A stretch of 47,712 nucleotides of DNA from Candidatus Azobacteroides sp. (GCA_009778655.1 WRFZ01000173.1:1-47712), one strand, 5' to 3'; positions 32,497 through 41,173 are shown, counted from the stretch's first letter. Made by a program: numbers and translations. The notes: generated by a model not told the origin, from the sequence alone.

Positions 32497-33603
32497 CTAC
32501 CGACTGATTAAATAGATTCCTCCTTGTACAACAATGGTTTCGCCGGCTGTCAAACCGGCTGTGACAAGCGATAATCCGCCGCCGATGCTTTGGCTCTCGA
32601 TTTTCTGTTTTCGATATTCGTTCTTCGCGGTTTGAACAAATACGGTATTGCCTTGATCGAATTGAAAAATAGCCGTATCGGGAATTATTACCGATTCTTG
32701 AGAAGTATCCCGGAAGTGAACTCCGGCAAACATTCCGGGTTTCAGTAACCGATCGCTGTTGTTGCATTCAATCAATACTCGCACGGAACGTGTCGCTTCA
32801 TCCAACATTTCTTCAATGTGGTATATTTTTCCCGGAATCATTGTACCGGGCGTCGCATCGGTGTAAACTTCCACCGTATCATTTTCTTTGATAGAGCGGA
32901 TATATTTTTCTTTTACCAAAGCAACCACCCATACCTTATTCAAATCGGCAACAATAAGCGCCGGCCCGGCATCTTCCTTCAGATATTGACCGATGACCAT
33001 GTTACTGCGAACCACTTCGCCGGCGATGGGAGAGAAAACCGTTAACGGTTGCCCCATGGTTATATTCGCCGGATTGACGCCGAATATATTCAGATTGGCA
33101 GCCTTGTTTTCATAATCTTTGCGGGCGTTTTCGCAGGTGCTTTCGGCCTCTTCAAGATCTTTTTGTGAACCTACTCCGTTGGCAACCAAATCTTTTTGCC
33201 GTTTATAGTTTATTTCTGTCGTATTTTTGTTTTGAAACGCTTGAAAATATTCTTTGGTAGCTTCATAAAATTCGGTTGAACTTAATTCAAAAAGGGGTGT
33301 TCCTTTGGAAACTTTTTGTCCTAATTTCACAAACGACTTGGTGATACGTCCCGAAAAGGGTGGGGCGATTTCTGCCATTTGTCCGGATATAGCCTCTACC
33401 GTACCCGTCGTTTTCAAGTCGGCGCTATACGGTTGCAACACGACTGTTTGAAGCTCGATTTTAGAATTGATCGTACCGTTTGCGTTAACAATCACGGTAT
33501 TGCCTTTCATTACAAAATCCGCTTCATTGTCTTGTTGTTTATGAGACCGGCAGGCTGCTATTGACAGGCCCGTAATAATAAGAACTCCGATTATTTTTTT
33601 CAT
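32497..33603 (-). CDS. CusB-type periplasmic adaptor lipoprotein
   Basis: This 368-residue membrane fusion protein has a lipoprotein signal, MKKIIGVLIITGLSIAACRS, with Cys18 lipidated. It shows SGRITKSFVKLGQKVSKGTP (first lipoyl half), a coiled-coil hairpin with KRQKDLVANGVGSQKDLEEA, FSPIAGEVVRSNMVIGQYLK (second lipoyl half), and a beta-barrel with ARSVRVLIECNN-like sequence. It would bridge the RND pump and the CusC channel. It precedes cusA by two bases and follows the His-rich gene by 185 bases. That gap has no box matching TAnnTTTG on this strand. Confidence 0.92.
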   Translation of the reverse strand: MKKIIGVLIITGLSIAACRSHKQQDNEADFVMKGNTVIVNANGTINSKIELQTVVLQPYSADLKTTGTVEAISGQMAEIAPPFSGRITKSFVKLGQKVSKGTPLFELSSTEFYEATKEYFQAFQNKNTTEINYKRQKDLVANGVGSQKDLEEAESTCENARKDYENKAANLNIFGVNPANITMGQPLTVFSPIAGEVVRSNMVIGQYLKEDAGPALIVADLNKVWVVALVKEKYIRSIKENDTVEVYTDATPGTMIPGKIYHIEEMLDEATRSVRVLIECNNSDRLLKPGMFAGVHFRDTSQESVIIPDTAIFQFDQGNTVFVQTAKNEYRKQKIESQSIGGGLSLVTAGLTAGETIVVQGGIYLISR

Positions 33604-33788
33604 ACTCTGTTTATTGATTCGGATTAATAAATAGATATTGTTGCAGACTTGCTTCGCAATCCCTCAACCCCGAAATTCCATAGAAGGAACTTTACCGCAA
33701 TAAGTTGAACAAATCCACTCCTCAAACCCCCCTTTTAGGGGACTTCGGGTCAGCGGATTCAACGTTAAGTGCGGGATAATAAAGAGGT

Positions 33789-34175
33789 TTAACGGGATAA
33801 CAAAAAGGTTCCCTCAGCGGGAGGAGCGCGAAGAAAGAAAAAATCGTGAAAGCCTTTTGAAAATTGATTGTGACCGGAAACAAGGACAATGCCGCAAAAT
33901 ACAAGAAAAAGCCGAATATCAATGGAAGTCAGAACATCTCCGAATGTTTGAAACAAGGAGTTATCCGCAAAAAAGGTAATCTCTGTTGTCGTATGTCCTC
34001 CGGTAGGCGTTTTTTCGTGATTGCTACCGTGAAAATGAGAGTGAACAACGGTAACTCCATTGATAATATGCGTATGTTGAAACAGAGCAATATCTGCATA
34101 ATACAATACAAACAATACAACCAAGAGTGTGGATATTATTTGTCTTACGCGATATTTTTTTCGTTCTCGTTCCAT
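33789..34175 (-). CDS. Histidine-rich membrane protein leading the metal efflux operon
   Basis: From the ATG at 34175 this protein has 128 residues. A basic N-terminus (MERERKKYRVRQ) is followed by a membrane segment (STLLVVLFVLYYADIALF). A His-rich stretch comes next (HTHIINGVTVVHSHFHGSNH, more His after it), then a second hydrophobic segment (DIRLFLVFCGIVLVSG). The eight histidines within about 30 residues suggest metal binding on the periplasmic side. Small His-rich proteins of this kind precede metal efflux operons in Bacteroidales; their role is unproven. The ATG at 34187 is excluded because it falls inside the -7 box at 34185-34192. Confidence 0.75.
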   Translation of the reverse strand: MERERKKYRVRQIISTLLVVLFVLYYADIALFQHTHIINGVTVVHSHFHGSNHEKTPTGGHTTTEITFFADNSLFQTFGDVLTSIDIRLFLVFCGIVLVSGHNQFSKGFHDFFFLRAPPAEGTFLLSR

Positions 34176-34184
34176 AATCGGATA

Positions 34185-34192
34185 CAAAGGTA
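34185..34192 (-). promoter_or_regulatory. -7 promoter box for the metal efflux operon
   Basis: The minus strand reads TACCTTTG, an exact TAnnTTTG match. A start about 7 bases downstream (near 34178) leaves only about three bases before the ATG at 34175, so the message may be nearly leaderless. Confidence 0.5.
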
Positions 34193-34344
34193 ATGTTATC
34201 TGTAATATAAAGCAAATACTTTCATTAAAGAATACTGAGATTAAAGATAATTTGTAAAATTTTCATAAAAATAAAAATCTTTTTGCCTACCCGATTAAAC
34301 CTTTTTGATTTTTCATAGTCTATGTCAAATAAAATATTATTGAA

Positions 34345-35652
34345 ATGAGACAACTCTTTATCTGCCTCTTGTTTTTATCTTCGTTTAATTATATTGTAGC
34401 ACAAGACACTACGGAAGCAGACTATCGTTTTTCCCTTGAAGACTGTATTACTTTCGCGTTCGCAAACAGCTATATGCGGCAATCAATGAAATTGTCCGAA
34501 CAATCTACACAAGAGGTTGCTGATTTAGCCAAGTATCAACGCTACCCCAATTTATCCGCTTCATTGAACGAAGGATTTAATCACAGTAACGGAACGTCTT
34601 CTTCTTCGAATTGGAACGGATCGTATGGATTAAGCAGTAATGTAACGCTTTATCAAGGAGGAGCGATTACTCACTCGATCGAACAAAGCAAATTGCAAGC
34701 CGGTCAAGCGGTCTTGCAAACCCGGCAATACGACCAGAATTTAGTGGTACAAATTCTTCAAGCATTTCTATCGGTACTCGGTAATCAAGAATTATTGAAA
34801 TATCAGGAAGCGGTCGTTATCACCAGTGATGAACAATTGAAACAGGGAGAATCCAAATGGAAAGTAGGCTCTATTTTGGAAAGCGATTATCTTTTATTGA
34901 ATGCGCAAGATGCCACCGCCAAAAGCAATGTGGTAAATACGAAAATTGCCATTGTCAACAGCTTGATTACGCTGAAAAATTTACTTTCCATGGATCCTAT
35001 GGTTAATTTGGATATTCTTTATCCGGCCGACAGTGGATTAGACGCTTTAGCTCTCCTTCCTTCCCAAGAAATCGCTTTGCAAAAATGCCTTGCGACTTCT
35101 CCTACGTTAAAATTAAGTGAAAACAATATTGATATTGCAACTAACAGCCTTCAATTGGCAAAATCGGGATATTATCCGACTTTAAGTTTGGGCGGCAGTG
35201 TGGGAACCGGTCATTCGATCAATTATTCCGATTTCGGCTCGCAACTCTCCGATAATTTCAATCAACACATCGGGTTAACATTGAGTATTCCCATCTTTGA
35301 TAATTTCAGAACAAAATCGCAAGTCGCTCAAAATAAAGCGGCATTGATACAAGCCGAACTAAGCAGGAAAGATCAACAACTCTCCACCTCGCAAATGTTA
35401 ATACAAGAATATCAGAATGTAATTTCCTTTTACAGTCAATACAAAGCAAATGATATAAGCCAAGACGCTTATTTTAAAACTTATATGGCTTATAAAGCGA
35501 AATTCGATGCCGGCGCGGCTACGGTGGTTGACTTGTTGCAACAGCAAAACAATTATTTGAATGCATTAAATAGTTTTATCCAAAGTAAATACGGATTCTT
35601 ACTCAACCGCAAAATTTTAGATGTGTACATGGGAGAAGAAATCAAACTCTAA
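34345..35652 (+). CDS. TolC-family outer membrane channel of the MacAB system
   Basis: This 435-residue protein has a signal peptide (MRQLFICLLFLSSFNYIVAQ) and the TolC double-repeat form: FSLEDCITFAFANSYMRQS, YPNLSASLNEGF, VTLYQGGAITHSIEQ, then YYPTLSLGGSVGTG, LSIPIFDNFRTKSQV and AGAATVVDLLQQQNNYL. The TLYQGG and IPIFDNF pairs mark the equatorial regions of the duct. It starts a four-gene plus-strand operon with a MacA-like adaptor and split MacB, 58 bases ahead of the adaptor. It is divergent from the metal efflux operon across 170 bases. Confidence 0.9.
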   Translation: MRQLFICLLFLSSFNYIVAQDTTEADYRFSLEDCITFAFANSYMRQSMKLSEQSTQEVADLAKYQRYPNLSASLNEGFNHSNGTSSSSNWNGSYGLSSNVTLYQGGAITHSIEQSKLQAGQAVLQTRQYDQNLVVQILQAFLSVLGNQELLKYQEAVVITSDEQLKQGESKWKVGSILESDYLLLNAQDATAKSNVVNTKIAIVNSLITLKNLLSMDPMVNLDILYPADSGLDALALLPSQEIALQKCLATSPTLKLSENNIDIATNSLQLAKSGYYPTLSLGGSVGTGHSINYSDFGSQLSDNFNQHIGLTLSIPIFDNFRTKSQVAQNKAALIQAELSRKDQQLSTSQMLIQEYQNVISFYSQYKANDISQDAYFKTYMAYKAKFDAGAATVVDLLQQQNNYLNALNSFIQSKYGFLLNRKILDVYMGEEIKL

Positions 35653-35710
35653 GCAGTAAAAATCGGGTAAAGGTGCGGAGTGCCGCGTCTCTACTTTCAA
35701 TCAAAATAAT

Positions 35711-37000
35711 ATGAACAAAAAAAGAATAATAGTAATTAGCATTATCGTAATTGTCATAGCGGCAATTGTAGCTTTAGCGCTTTTGAAAGGGAAAAAAGAG
35801 GTTATAGTAAAAACTGGTACCGTAGAAAACGGCACTATTCGTATTGTCGTGACATCTACCGGATATGTACAGCCGGTGCAGCAAGTGTCGGTGGGTACAC
35901 AGGTGTCGGGGGTGATAGAGAATATTTATGTTGACTTCAATAGCGTGGTCAAGAAAGGGGAATTACTGGCTACATTGGATATGTCGGTACTTAACGAGAG
36001 GCTTGATCAAGCAAATGCAGCTTTGACGGCGAGTAAAAGCGCATTGGTATTGGCGCAACAAACCTATGACCGCACCAAATCATTATATGATCAGAAAGCA
36101 GAGACTCAAACCAATATGGAAGCGGCAACCAATGGCCTGTCGCAAGCAAAAACGAGTGTGGAAAATGCGCAATCGAATGTAAAGCAAGCAAATATCAATT
36201 TGTCTTATGCCAAAATATACTCTCCCATTGACGGCGTTGTTTTGAACCGGGCGGTTGATGAAGGACAAACGGTAGCGGCTTCTTTCAACACGCCTACCCT
36301 CTTTCTTATTGCCAACGATTTAACAAAAATGCAAGTACAAGCGAATATGGATGAGGCCGATGTGGGGGGACTTCTTGAAGGACAGAAGGTTACGTTTACC
36401 GTTGATGCCTATCCTGATTTAACCTTTGACGGAACGGTGGAACAGATTCGATTGAATGCGGTTACGACCAATAATGTCGTAACCTATACGGTTATTATTG
36501 ACGCACCGAATCCCGACAAAAAACTTTTTCCGGGTATGACGGCAAATATTACGGTTATTATTAAGGAAGAAGAGGGACTTATTATTCCTTTGGAAGCCTT
36601 AAATTTCACTCCTTCCGAAGAAGTCGCCAAAAAATTGCATATCCAACAACCATCCGCACCTTCTCAAGGAACGGAACATAAAAAAGATCAGAGCGCCGAA
36701 CACTCCAAAGAGCAAGGGAGCGAACACAAAGGAGGACAAGCGTCCAAGCATCAGAAAGGAGAGGGCGTATGGGTTCAAAATACAGATGGAACCATTAAAT
36801 ATCAACGGGTTGAAATCGGACTCAGCGACGGGGTTGACGCTATTGTAAAAAACGGAGTGCAACAAGGAGACGCGATCATTTTATCCGCTTCGATAGGACC
36901 TAAGTCAAAGAAAAATGAAGCGGTTTCCAATCCGTTACTGCCTCGACGTCCGGGAGGAAATCAAAGACCAACATCAGGCGGCGGCGGAAGACCCGCTTAA
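35711..37000 (+). CDS. MacA-like periplasmic adaptor with a His-repeat insert
   Basis: This 429-residue adaptor has an N-terminal membrane anchor (IIVISIIVIVIAAIVALALL). Lipoyl halves are at about 40-92 (VSVGTQVSGVIENIYVDFNS) and 168-200 (YSPIDGVVLNRAVDEGQTVA), with a coiled-coil hairpin between them and a beta-barrel from about 205. Inside the membrane-proximal domain, residues 320-351 carry four 8-residue repeats (GTEHKKDQ, SAEHSKEQ, GSEHKGGQ, ASKHQKGE), each with a histidine at position 4. I do not know this insert from other MacA proteins. The C-terminus is Gly/Pro-rich. It would link the MacB permease to the TolC channel encoded just upstream. Confidence 0.88.
   Translation: MNKKRIIVISIIVIVIAAIVALALLKGKKEVIVKTGTVENGTIRIVVTSTGYVQPVQQVSVGTQVSGVIENIYVDFNSVVKKGELLATLDMSVLNERLDQANAALTASKSALVLAQQTYDRTKSLYDQKAETQTNMEAATNGLSQAKTSVENAQSNVKQANINLSYAKIYSPIDGVVLNRAVDEGQTVAASFNTPTLFLIANDLTKMQVQANMDEADVGGLLEGQKVTFTVDAYPDLTFDGTVEQIRLNAVTTNNVVTYTVIIDAPNPDKKLFPGMTANITVIIKEEEGLIIPLEALNFTPSEEVAKKLHIQQPSAPSQGTEHKKDQSAEHSKEQGSEHKGGQASKHQKGEGVWVQNTDGTIKYQRVEIGLSDGVDAIVKNGVQQGDAIILSASIGPKSKKNEAVSNPLLPRRPGGNQRPTSGGGGRPA
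36668..36763 (+). repeat. Four 24-bp in-frame repeats coding for His-containing octapeptides
   Basis: Four diverged 24-base units encode octapeptides with the pattern xxEHKxxQ. They sit between two conserved strands of the adaptor's membrane-proximal domain. Confidence 0.7.
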
Positions 37001-37022
37001 TAAAAGATTAAAATCAATTCAG

Positions 37023-37766
37023 ATGCCGGATATTATCTTAAAAATAGAAAACCTTCAGCGAATCTTTGAGGTCGGAAGCGAAAAGGTACACGCATTACGG
37101 GGCATTTCATTCGTCGTCAACAAAGGTGAATTTGTCAGTATTATGGGCGCCAGCGGCAGCGGTAAATCCACGTTGTTGAATATCTTGGGATGTTTAGACA
37201 GACCAACGGCGGGCGAGTACTATATTGACGGCAATCCCATCAGCAAGTGCTCCAAAGACGAGTTGTCCACCTTGCGTAACCGAAAAATAGGCTTTGTTTT
37301 TCAATCCTACAACCTGTTGGCGCGTACCTCCGCTTTAGAAAATGTAGAATTGCCTTTGTTGTATAATAATGCGATTTCAAGTAAAGAACGAAAAGAAAAA
37401 GCCGTTTACGCTTTAGAACAGGTAGGTTTGCAAGGCCGGATGGACCACATGCCGAACCAATTATCCGGCGGGCAGCAACAACGGGTGGCCATTGCAAGAG
37501 CATTAATCAACGATCCCGTTATTCTTTTGGCTGATGAAGCGACCGGAAATCTCGATACCCGTACCTCCTACGAAATTATGACCCTCTTCCAGAAACTTAA
37601 CGATGAAGGGAAAACTATTGCATTTGTCACACACGAGCCGGATATTGCACAGCTTACGCAACGTACCATTGCTCTCCGTGACGGACATATTATTAGCGAT
37701 CAGAATATTGAACAAAAATCGGCCAAGGAAGCTTTGGATGCGCTTCCTCCATCCGATACAGAATAA
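37023..37766 (+). CDS. MacB-type ABC transporter ATPase subunit
   Basis: From the ATG at 37023 the protein has 247 residues. It has the Walker A motif [10 protein letters not shown]-loop [20 protein letters not shown], signature [15 protein letters not shown], Walker [14 protein letters not shown] and H-loop FVTHEPDI. This set, with the MacB/LolD-like spacing, identifies the ATPase half of a MacB exporter, here separate from the permease. The in-frame ORF extends back into the adaptor gene but has no homologous sequence there. It follows the adaptor stop by 22 bases and precedes the permease by 6. Confidence 0.93.
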   Translation: MPDIILKIENLQRIFEVGSEKVHALRGISFVVNKGEFVSIMGASGSGKSTLLNILGCLDRPTAGEYYIDGNPISKCSKDELSTLRNRKIGFVFQSYNLLARTSALENVELPLLYNNAISSKERKEKAVYALEQVGLQGRMDHMPNQLSGGQQQRVAIARALINDPVILLADEATGNLDTRTSYEIMTLFQKLNDEGKTIAFVTHEPDIAQLTQRTIALRDGHIISDQNIEQKSAKEALDALPPSDTE

Positions 37767-37772
37767 GGATGT

Positions 37773-38993
37773 ATGAATATTTACAATCTACTGAAAATAG
37801 CCTATAAAGCTTTAGTTCGTAATAAAACGCGAGCGGGACTGACCATGTTGGGTATTATCATCGGTATTGCGTCGGTTATTGCCATGGTCAGTTTGGGACA
37901 AAGCTCGTCGTTAAGCATCAATGAACAGATTTCTCAAACGGGAACGAATATGGTCATGGTACTGCGTTCGTTTCAAGTGCAAGGAGGAGTCAACATCGGT
38001 TCGGGGAGCATTCAGACCTTAGTGGTCAAAGATGCGGAAGCGATCAAAGAACGGGTTCCTCATGTAGAATTTGTTTCTCCCGTCGTTCAATCATCCGGAC
38101 AGTTGGTGTATGGAGCGAATAACTGGCCGGGGAGCATTCAAGGCGGCGATGTTCCTTACTTTACTATTCGGAAATATGAAGTGGATCGCGGTACTCCATA
38201 CACGGAAGAAGATGTACGCACGGCGGCAAAAGTATGTTTACTCGGTCAAACGGTGATAGATAACCTGTTCCCCAATGGAGAGGAACCGCTCGGAAAGACA
38301 GTCCGTTTCGGGAATATTCCTTTCAAAGTCATCGGAACGTTAGTCGCTAAAGGACAAAACGCTATGGGGCAGGATCAAGATGATATTATTCTTGCGCCTT
38401 ACACCACGGTTCAAAAAAGGATACTCGCCATTACCTTCATCCATTCGATCATTATTTCAGCCGACGACGAAAGTAATGTACAAAACGTTATGGACAATGT
38501 GACCACTTTGATGCGAAGTCAACACAAAATAAGAGAAGGTAATCAAGACGATTTCAACGTGCGGTCGCAACAACAGATGTTGCAAATGATGGATTCCATT
38601 ACCGGCTTTTTAACGATACTGTTAGCGGCCATTGCTTCGATTTCGCTGATTGTAGGCGGTATCGGAATTATGAATATTATGTACGTAACCGTTACGGAAC
38701 GTACCAAAGAAATCGGTTTACGAATGGCCATCGGCGCTAAAAATCGGGATATTCTTCTTCAGTTTCTGACCGAAAGCACGATATTAAGTCTGATCGGTGG
38801 AATTATCGGAATTTTGTTAGGGTTATGTCTGTCGTTCCTCGCTTCGAATTTGCTGCACTGGCCTTTTATAATCAGCATTCCGGCGGTTGGAGGTTCGTTC
38901 TTTGTTTGTGCTGCGACGGGTATTTTCTTCGGATGGTATCCAGCAAAAAAGGCGGCTTCTTTGGATCCTATTAATGCGTTACGGTATGAATAA
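37773..38993 (+). CDS. MacB-type ABC transporter permease
   Basis: This 406-residue protein has the MacB/FtsX four-helix layout. An N-terminal segment (RAGLTMLGIIIGIASVIAMV) is followed by a long periplasmic domain (about 45-275) containing YTEEDVRTAAKVCLLGQTV. Three C-terminal segments follow (LTILLAAIASISLIVGGIG, FLTESTILSLIGGIIGILLG, and one near IISIPAVGGSFFVCAATGIF). The FtsX motif VTERTKEIGLRMAIGAKNRD and the ending PAKKAASLDPINALRYE are classic for MacB. The system moves substrates such as macrolides, peptides or lipids from the periplasm through the TolC duct. The true substrate is unknown. Confidence 0.93.
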   Translation: MNIYNLLKIAYKALVRNKTRAGLTMLGIIIGIASVIAMVSLGQSSSLSINEQISQTGTNMVMVLRSFQVQGGVNIGSGSIQTLVVKDAEAIKERVPHVEFVSPVVQSSGQLVYGANNWPGSIQGGDVPYFTIRKYEVDRGTPYTEEDVRTAAKVCLLGQTVIDNLFPNGEEPLGKTVRFGNIPFKVIGTLVAKGQNAMGQDQDDIILAPYTTVQKRILAITFIHSIIISADDESNVQNVMDNVTTLMRSQHKIREGNQDDFNVRSQQQMLQMMDSITGFLTILLAAIASISLIVGGIGIMNIMYVTVTERTKEIGLRMAIGAKNRDILLQFLTESTILSLIGGIIGILLGLCLSFLASNLLHWPFIISIPAVGGSFFVCAATGIFFGWYPAKKAASLDPINALRYE

Positions 38994-39220
38994 AGTAAGC
39001 GGTTTAATTTTAAAAAGAATCTAAAACTAACTATTTGCATACTAAACACTTTGCAAAGTTTTTGAGGTCCGGAGATAATAATTTGGTAACGGTGTTTATT
39101 TCAGCGTTTTGCATTGTATTAATTATACTGCCAAATAACTCGCCGCAAGTTTAAGCATTATCTTTCGATATTGCTTTGTGTTCAGAAAAATAAAAGTCGT
39201 ATTATTTTTATTTTTACAAT

Positions 39221-39811
39221 TTACCACAATTTATTTTCGGGATGTTCCTTAATTATTTCAAAAATTTCCTCTTTTGTCATTCTTGACGGTTCTTCGCTTT
39301 GCTTGAATCCTTTTATACGATAATTTCCTGTTACTGTTTTAGAAATCTCATCGACATCGCTATACACATTTGTTGTAAAGATTTTATTGGGAGCGTCTAA
39401 GAAAGCTATGTTTATAAACATTCCTCCTCCAATGAATGGGCAAGCATCTATAACAACAAATTTCCCATTCAATAGCGATTTGTAGGGTTCTAAATCGCTA
39501 TCCTTTATTTCTCCCTTATAATATGAATCAAAATATTTCCGCAGGAAGCGAAAATAATCGTTGTCATACCAATCTTTTTCAGTCCAATTGCTAAATCGAA
39601 TATCATTTAGCGATTTACCATTCGAACTATTTGCGATAGAATCAAGTGCAGCTGCAATTTCAGCGTCTGTCATTTCTTGATTTTTGGCGATTTCTGACTG
39701 CGAAAATACAGTCGTTGTATCTGTATTGGCTTCTACTTGCTTCGTTTTACTCCGGCTGCATGAGCTTAAGTTGACGCAGAGCAAGAAAATAAAAATGATT
39801 TTTGTGTTCAT
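39221..39811 (-). CDS. Lipoprotein of unknown function
   Basis: This 196-residue protein has a lipoprotein signal, MNTKIIFIFLLCVNLSSC, with Cys18 as the lipid site. The mature part is acidic with no membrane segment. A low-complexity linker (residues 20-60) precedes NWTEKDWYDNDYFRFLRKYF, then a compact domain with LLNGKFVVIDACPFIGGGMF and APNKIFTTNVYSDVDEISKT. I do not recognise the family. It is the last gene of the small-protein cluster, six bases after the 95-residue gene, and is probably the only cluster product at the outer membrane or periplasmic face. Confidence 0.65.
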   Translation of the reverse strand: MNTKIIFIFLLCVNLSSCSRSKTKQVEANTDTTTVFSQSEIAKNQEMTDAEIAAALDSIANSSNGKSLNDIRFSNWTEKDWYDNDYFRFLRKYFDSYYKGEIKDSDLEPYKSLLNGKFVVIDACPFIGGGMFINIAFLDAPNKIFTTNVYSDVDEISKTVTGNYRIKGFKQSEEPSRMTKEEIFEIIKEHPENKLW

Positions 39812-39817
39812 TATAAG

Positions 39818-40105
39818 TTATCTGATAATTAATTTATTTTTAATGATTATATCACTCTTGATTTTTTCAAACATTAAATCTTGAGACATGTCTTTATCAA
39901 ATTTCCATTCCAATTTAAGATTTCCAAACATAATACTACTGACAGTGTATTGTACGGATAAAGTCTTAAAAGTCTGAATCAATCTAAATTTAGTTTCACC
40001 ATCCATATTACGCTTGCCTATGGTAATGGAACTTGCTCTCTCAGACAAGATAGAACCTTGCCCCGCTTTTAAATACTCAATTAACTTTGAATACTTGATT
40101 CTCAT
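39818..40105 (-). CDS. Small protein of unknown function in the small-protein cluster
   Basis: The 95-residue product, MRIKYSKLIEYLKAGQGSIL onward, has no signal peptide or membrane segment and is rich in beta-prone residues (FRLIQTFKTLSVQYTVSS, NLKLEWKFDKD). I do not recognise it. Its first codons overlap by 29 bases, in another frame, the end of a 46-residue membrane peptide gene. AGGAGG lies one base ahead of the ATG, closer than a normal ribosome-binding site. Six bases separate it from the lipoprotein gene. Confidence 0.55.
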   Translation of the reverse strand: MRIKYSKLIEYLKAGQGSILSERASSITIGKRNMDGETKFRLIQTFKTLSVQYTVSSIMFGNLKLEWKFDKDMSQDLMFEKIKSDIIIKNKLIIR

Positions 40106-40217
40106 TCCTCCTTCGTAGAGAGTTGCATTGTTCTGTTTTTTTTACCTCAATTGTAAATCGAACAATGATGACAAGTATAATCACAAGGAAGATAATAATT
40201 ATCCACATAATCATCAT
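40077..40217 (-). CDS. 46-residue single-span membrane peptide
   Basis: The product starts MMIMWIIIIFLVIILVIIVR, one hydrophobic span followed by a basic, polar tail ending in FKVN. The stop codon of the upstream 62-residue gene overlaps this ATG as ATGA, the arrangement expected for translational coupling. That overlap is the main reason for calling such a short frame. The tail overlaps the start of the 95-residue gene. Function unknown. Confidence 0.5.
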   Translation of the reverse strand: MMIMWIIIIFLVIILVIIVRFTIEVKKTEQCNSLRRRNENQVFKVN

Positions 40218-40402
40218 TTAAAAATTTTGTACACCAACCATCTGCCTATAAACCATCCTCCTATTCCACCGCCAATCGCCCCAACAGCAACGAATGCACT
40301 TGGTTCTTCTATGGCAGCGCCAAGCATACATCCGATTCCTCCCACGGCTACGGTACAAAAGCCGATAATAACCATTCCTGCAATAAATTTTAAAAAATCC
40401 AT
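40214..40402 (-). CDS. 62-residue glycine-rich membrane protein
   Basis: Two hydrophobic spans are visible, FIAGMVIIGFCTVAVGGIGC and AFVAVGAIGGGIGGWFIGRW. The GxxxG-like spacing in both favours tight helix packing and oligomer formation. The short loop CMLGAAIEEPS holds the only acidic residues of the middle part. Nothing identifies a family. It ends in an ATGA overlap with the 46-residue peptide gene and follows the 74-residue gene by 20 bases. Confidence 0.6.
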   Translation of the reverse strand: MDFLKFIAGMVIIGFCTVAVGGIGCMLGAAIEEPSAFVAVGAIGGGIGGWFIGRWLVYKIFK

Positions 40403-40422
40403 AATATTACTTCAATTAATGT

Positions 40423-40647
40423 TTACTTAGAAAATCCATCCGTTACCACTAATGATATTATAAATGAGACAAGCAATATTCCAAATATTACATTAAATCT
40501 TTTTTTATCACTTTGTTTAGGAGTTATAGCTATACCCAAAAGTATTCCGGTAAACGTAGCAATAAAAGCTGCCCCTCGAAACGCTAAAAACAGTTGCAAT
40601 ATCGAAAGGACTATAATAGTTATCATTCTCTTTTTGCTCATTGTCAA
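40423..40647 (-). CDS. 74-residue membrane protein
   Basis: A basic N-terminus (MTMSKKR) is followed by two hydrophobic spans, ITIIVLSILQLFLAFRGAAF running into IATFTGILLGIAI, and FNVIFGILLVSFIISLVV. The loop between them is polar and basic (TPKQSDKKR). No family is recognised. The in-frame ATG at 40641 is an equally good start. It is part of the minus-strand run of small membrane-protein genes, with 113 bases between it and the upstream 64-residue gene. Confidence 0.55.
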   Translation of the reverse strand: MTMSKKRMITIIVLSILQLFLAFRGAAFIATFTGILLGIAITPKQSDKKRFNVIFGILLVSFIISLVVTDGFSK

Positions 40648-40760
40648 ATTATTTGTAGCTTGTAAATCTATATTGAATAATGCTCTCCTATTGTAATTAA
40701 TAGGCTGTTAGTAAATCATTTAAATTAAAAACGAAAGGGAATTCAGCGACACATTTATGT

Positions 40761-40955
40761 CTATTCATTTTTAGGTTTCTCTTGCTCCCACTTCTTTTTC
40801 TTTTCTTCTTTTTCTTTCCTACTAGCAGCTACAATAACTAACATAAATCCGATAATGATCAAAGCTATCCCTCCTGCACTTAAATCTCCTCTATTCATGC
40901 TGCCTAATATAGCAAGCCCTCCAAGTACCAATAGTACAATTCCTGTTTTTTTCAT
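40761..40955 (-). CDS. 64-residue membrane protein with charged tail
   Basis: Two hydrophobic spans, TGIVLLVLGGLAILGSM and GGIALIIIGFMLVIVAA, are followed by a highly charged tail (SRKEKEEKKKKWEQEKPKNE). The tail is probably cytoplasmic and would suit interaction with a nucleic acid, lipid head groups or a chaperone. The fold resembles many small Bacteroidetes membrane proteins, and no specific family can be named. It follows the 61-residue gene by 14 bases. Confidence 0.6.
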   Translation of the reverse strand: MKKTGIVLLVLGGLAILGSMNRGDLSAGGIALIIIGFMLVIVAASRKEKEEKKKKWEQEKPKNE

Positions 40956-40969
40956 TTTTAAAAATATTA

Positions 40970-41155
40970 TTATTTGTTATCATTTTTATTCATATCAACA
41001 AAATCAACTTTTTTTTTAGAAAGAAGAATAATTATCAGTCCAATAATTGGGGAGAGAAACAAACATAAGACTAAACTCCAACCATAACCGATTTCGCGAT
41101 TTTCGCCAAGCAAGGCAACAAGCGCCGAAATAATTACCCAAATAATTACTATCAT
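40970..41155 (-). CDS. 61-residue membrane protein
   Basis: Two spans, MIVIIWVIISALVALL and WSLVLCLFLSPIIGLIIILL, are joined by GENREIGYG and end in a charged tail (SKKKVDFVDMNKNDNK). The motif REIGYGWSLVLCLFLSPIIG recurs, in my recollection, in short Bacteroidetes membrane proteins, some fused to other domains. No function is known. It lies 18 bases after the J-domain-like gene. Confidence 0.6.
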   Translation of the reverse strand: MIVIIWVIISALVALLGENREIGYGWSLVLCLFLSPIIGLIIILLSKKKVDFVDMNKNDNK

Positions 41156-41173
41156 TTCTTTTATATTTGTTTA

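Noticed and set aside
32495-32767. N-terminal extension of CusA by 91 codons
   Set aside because: It overlaps the cusB coding sequence in another frame and has a random, Arg-rich composition. The normal family start is at 32494.
33715-33745. CCCCT/AGGGG hairpin between the His-rich gene and cusB
   Set aside because: The stem is only five base pairs with no T-tract on the minus strand, and the genes are probably co-transcribed.
39048-39059. ACTTTGCAAAGT palindrome after the MacB permease gene as a terminator
   Set aside because: A 12-bp palindrome with no loop and only a short T-run is too weak to call a terminator.
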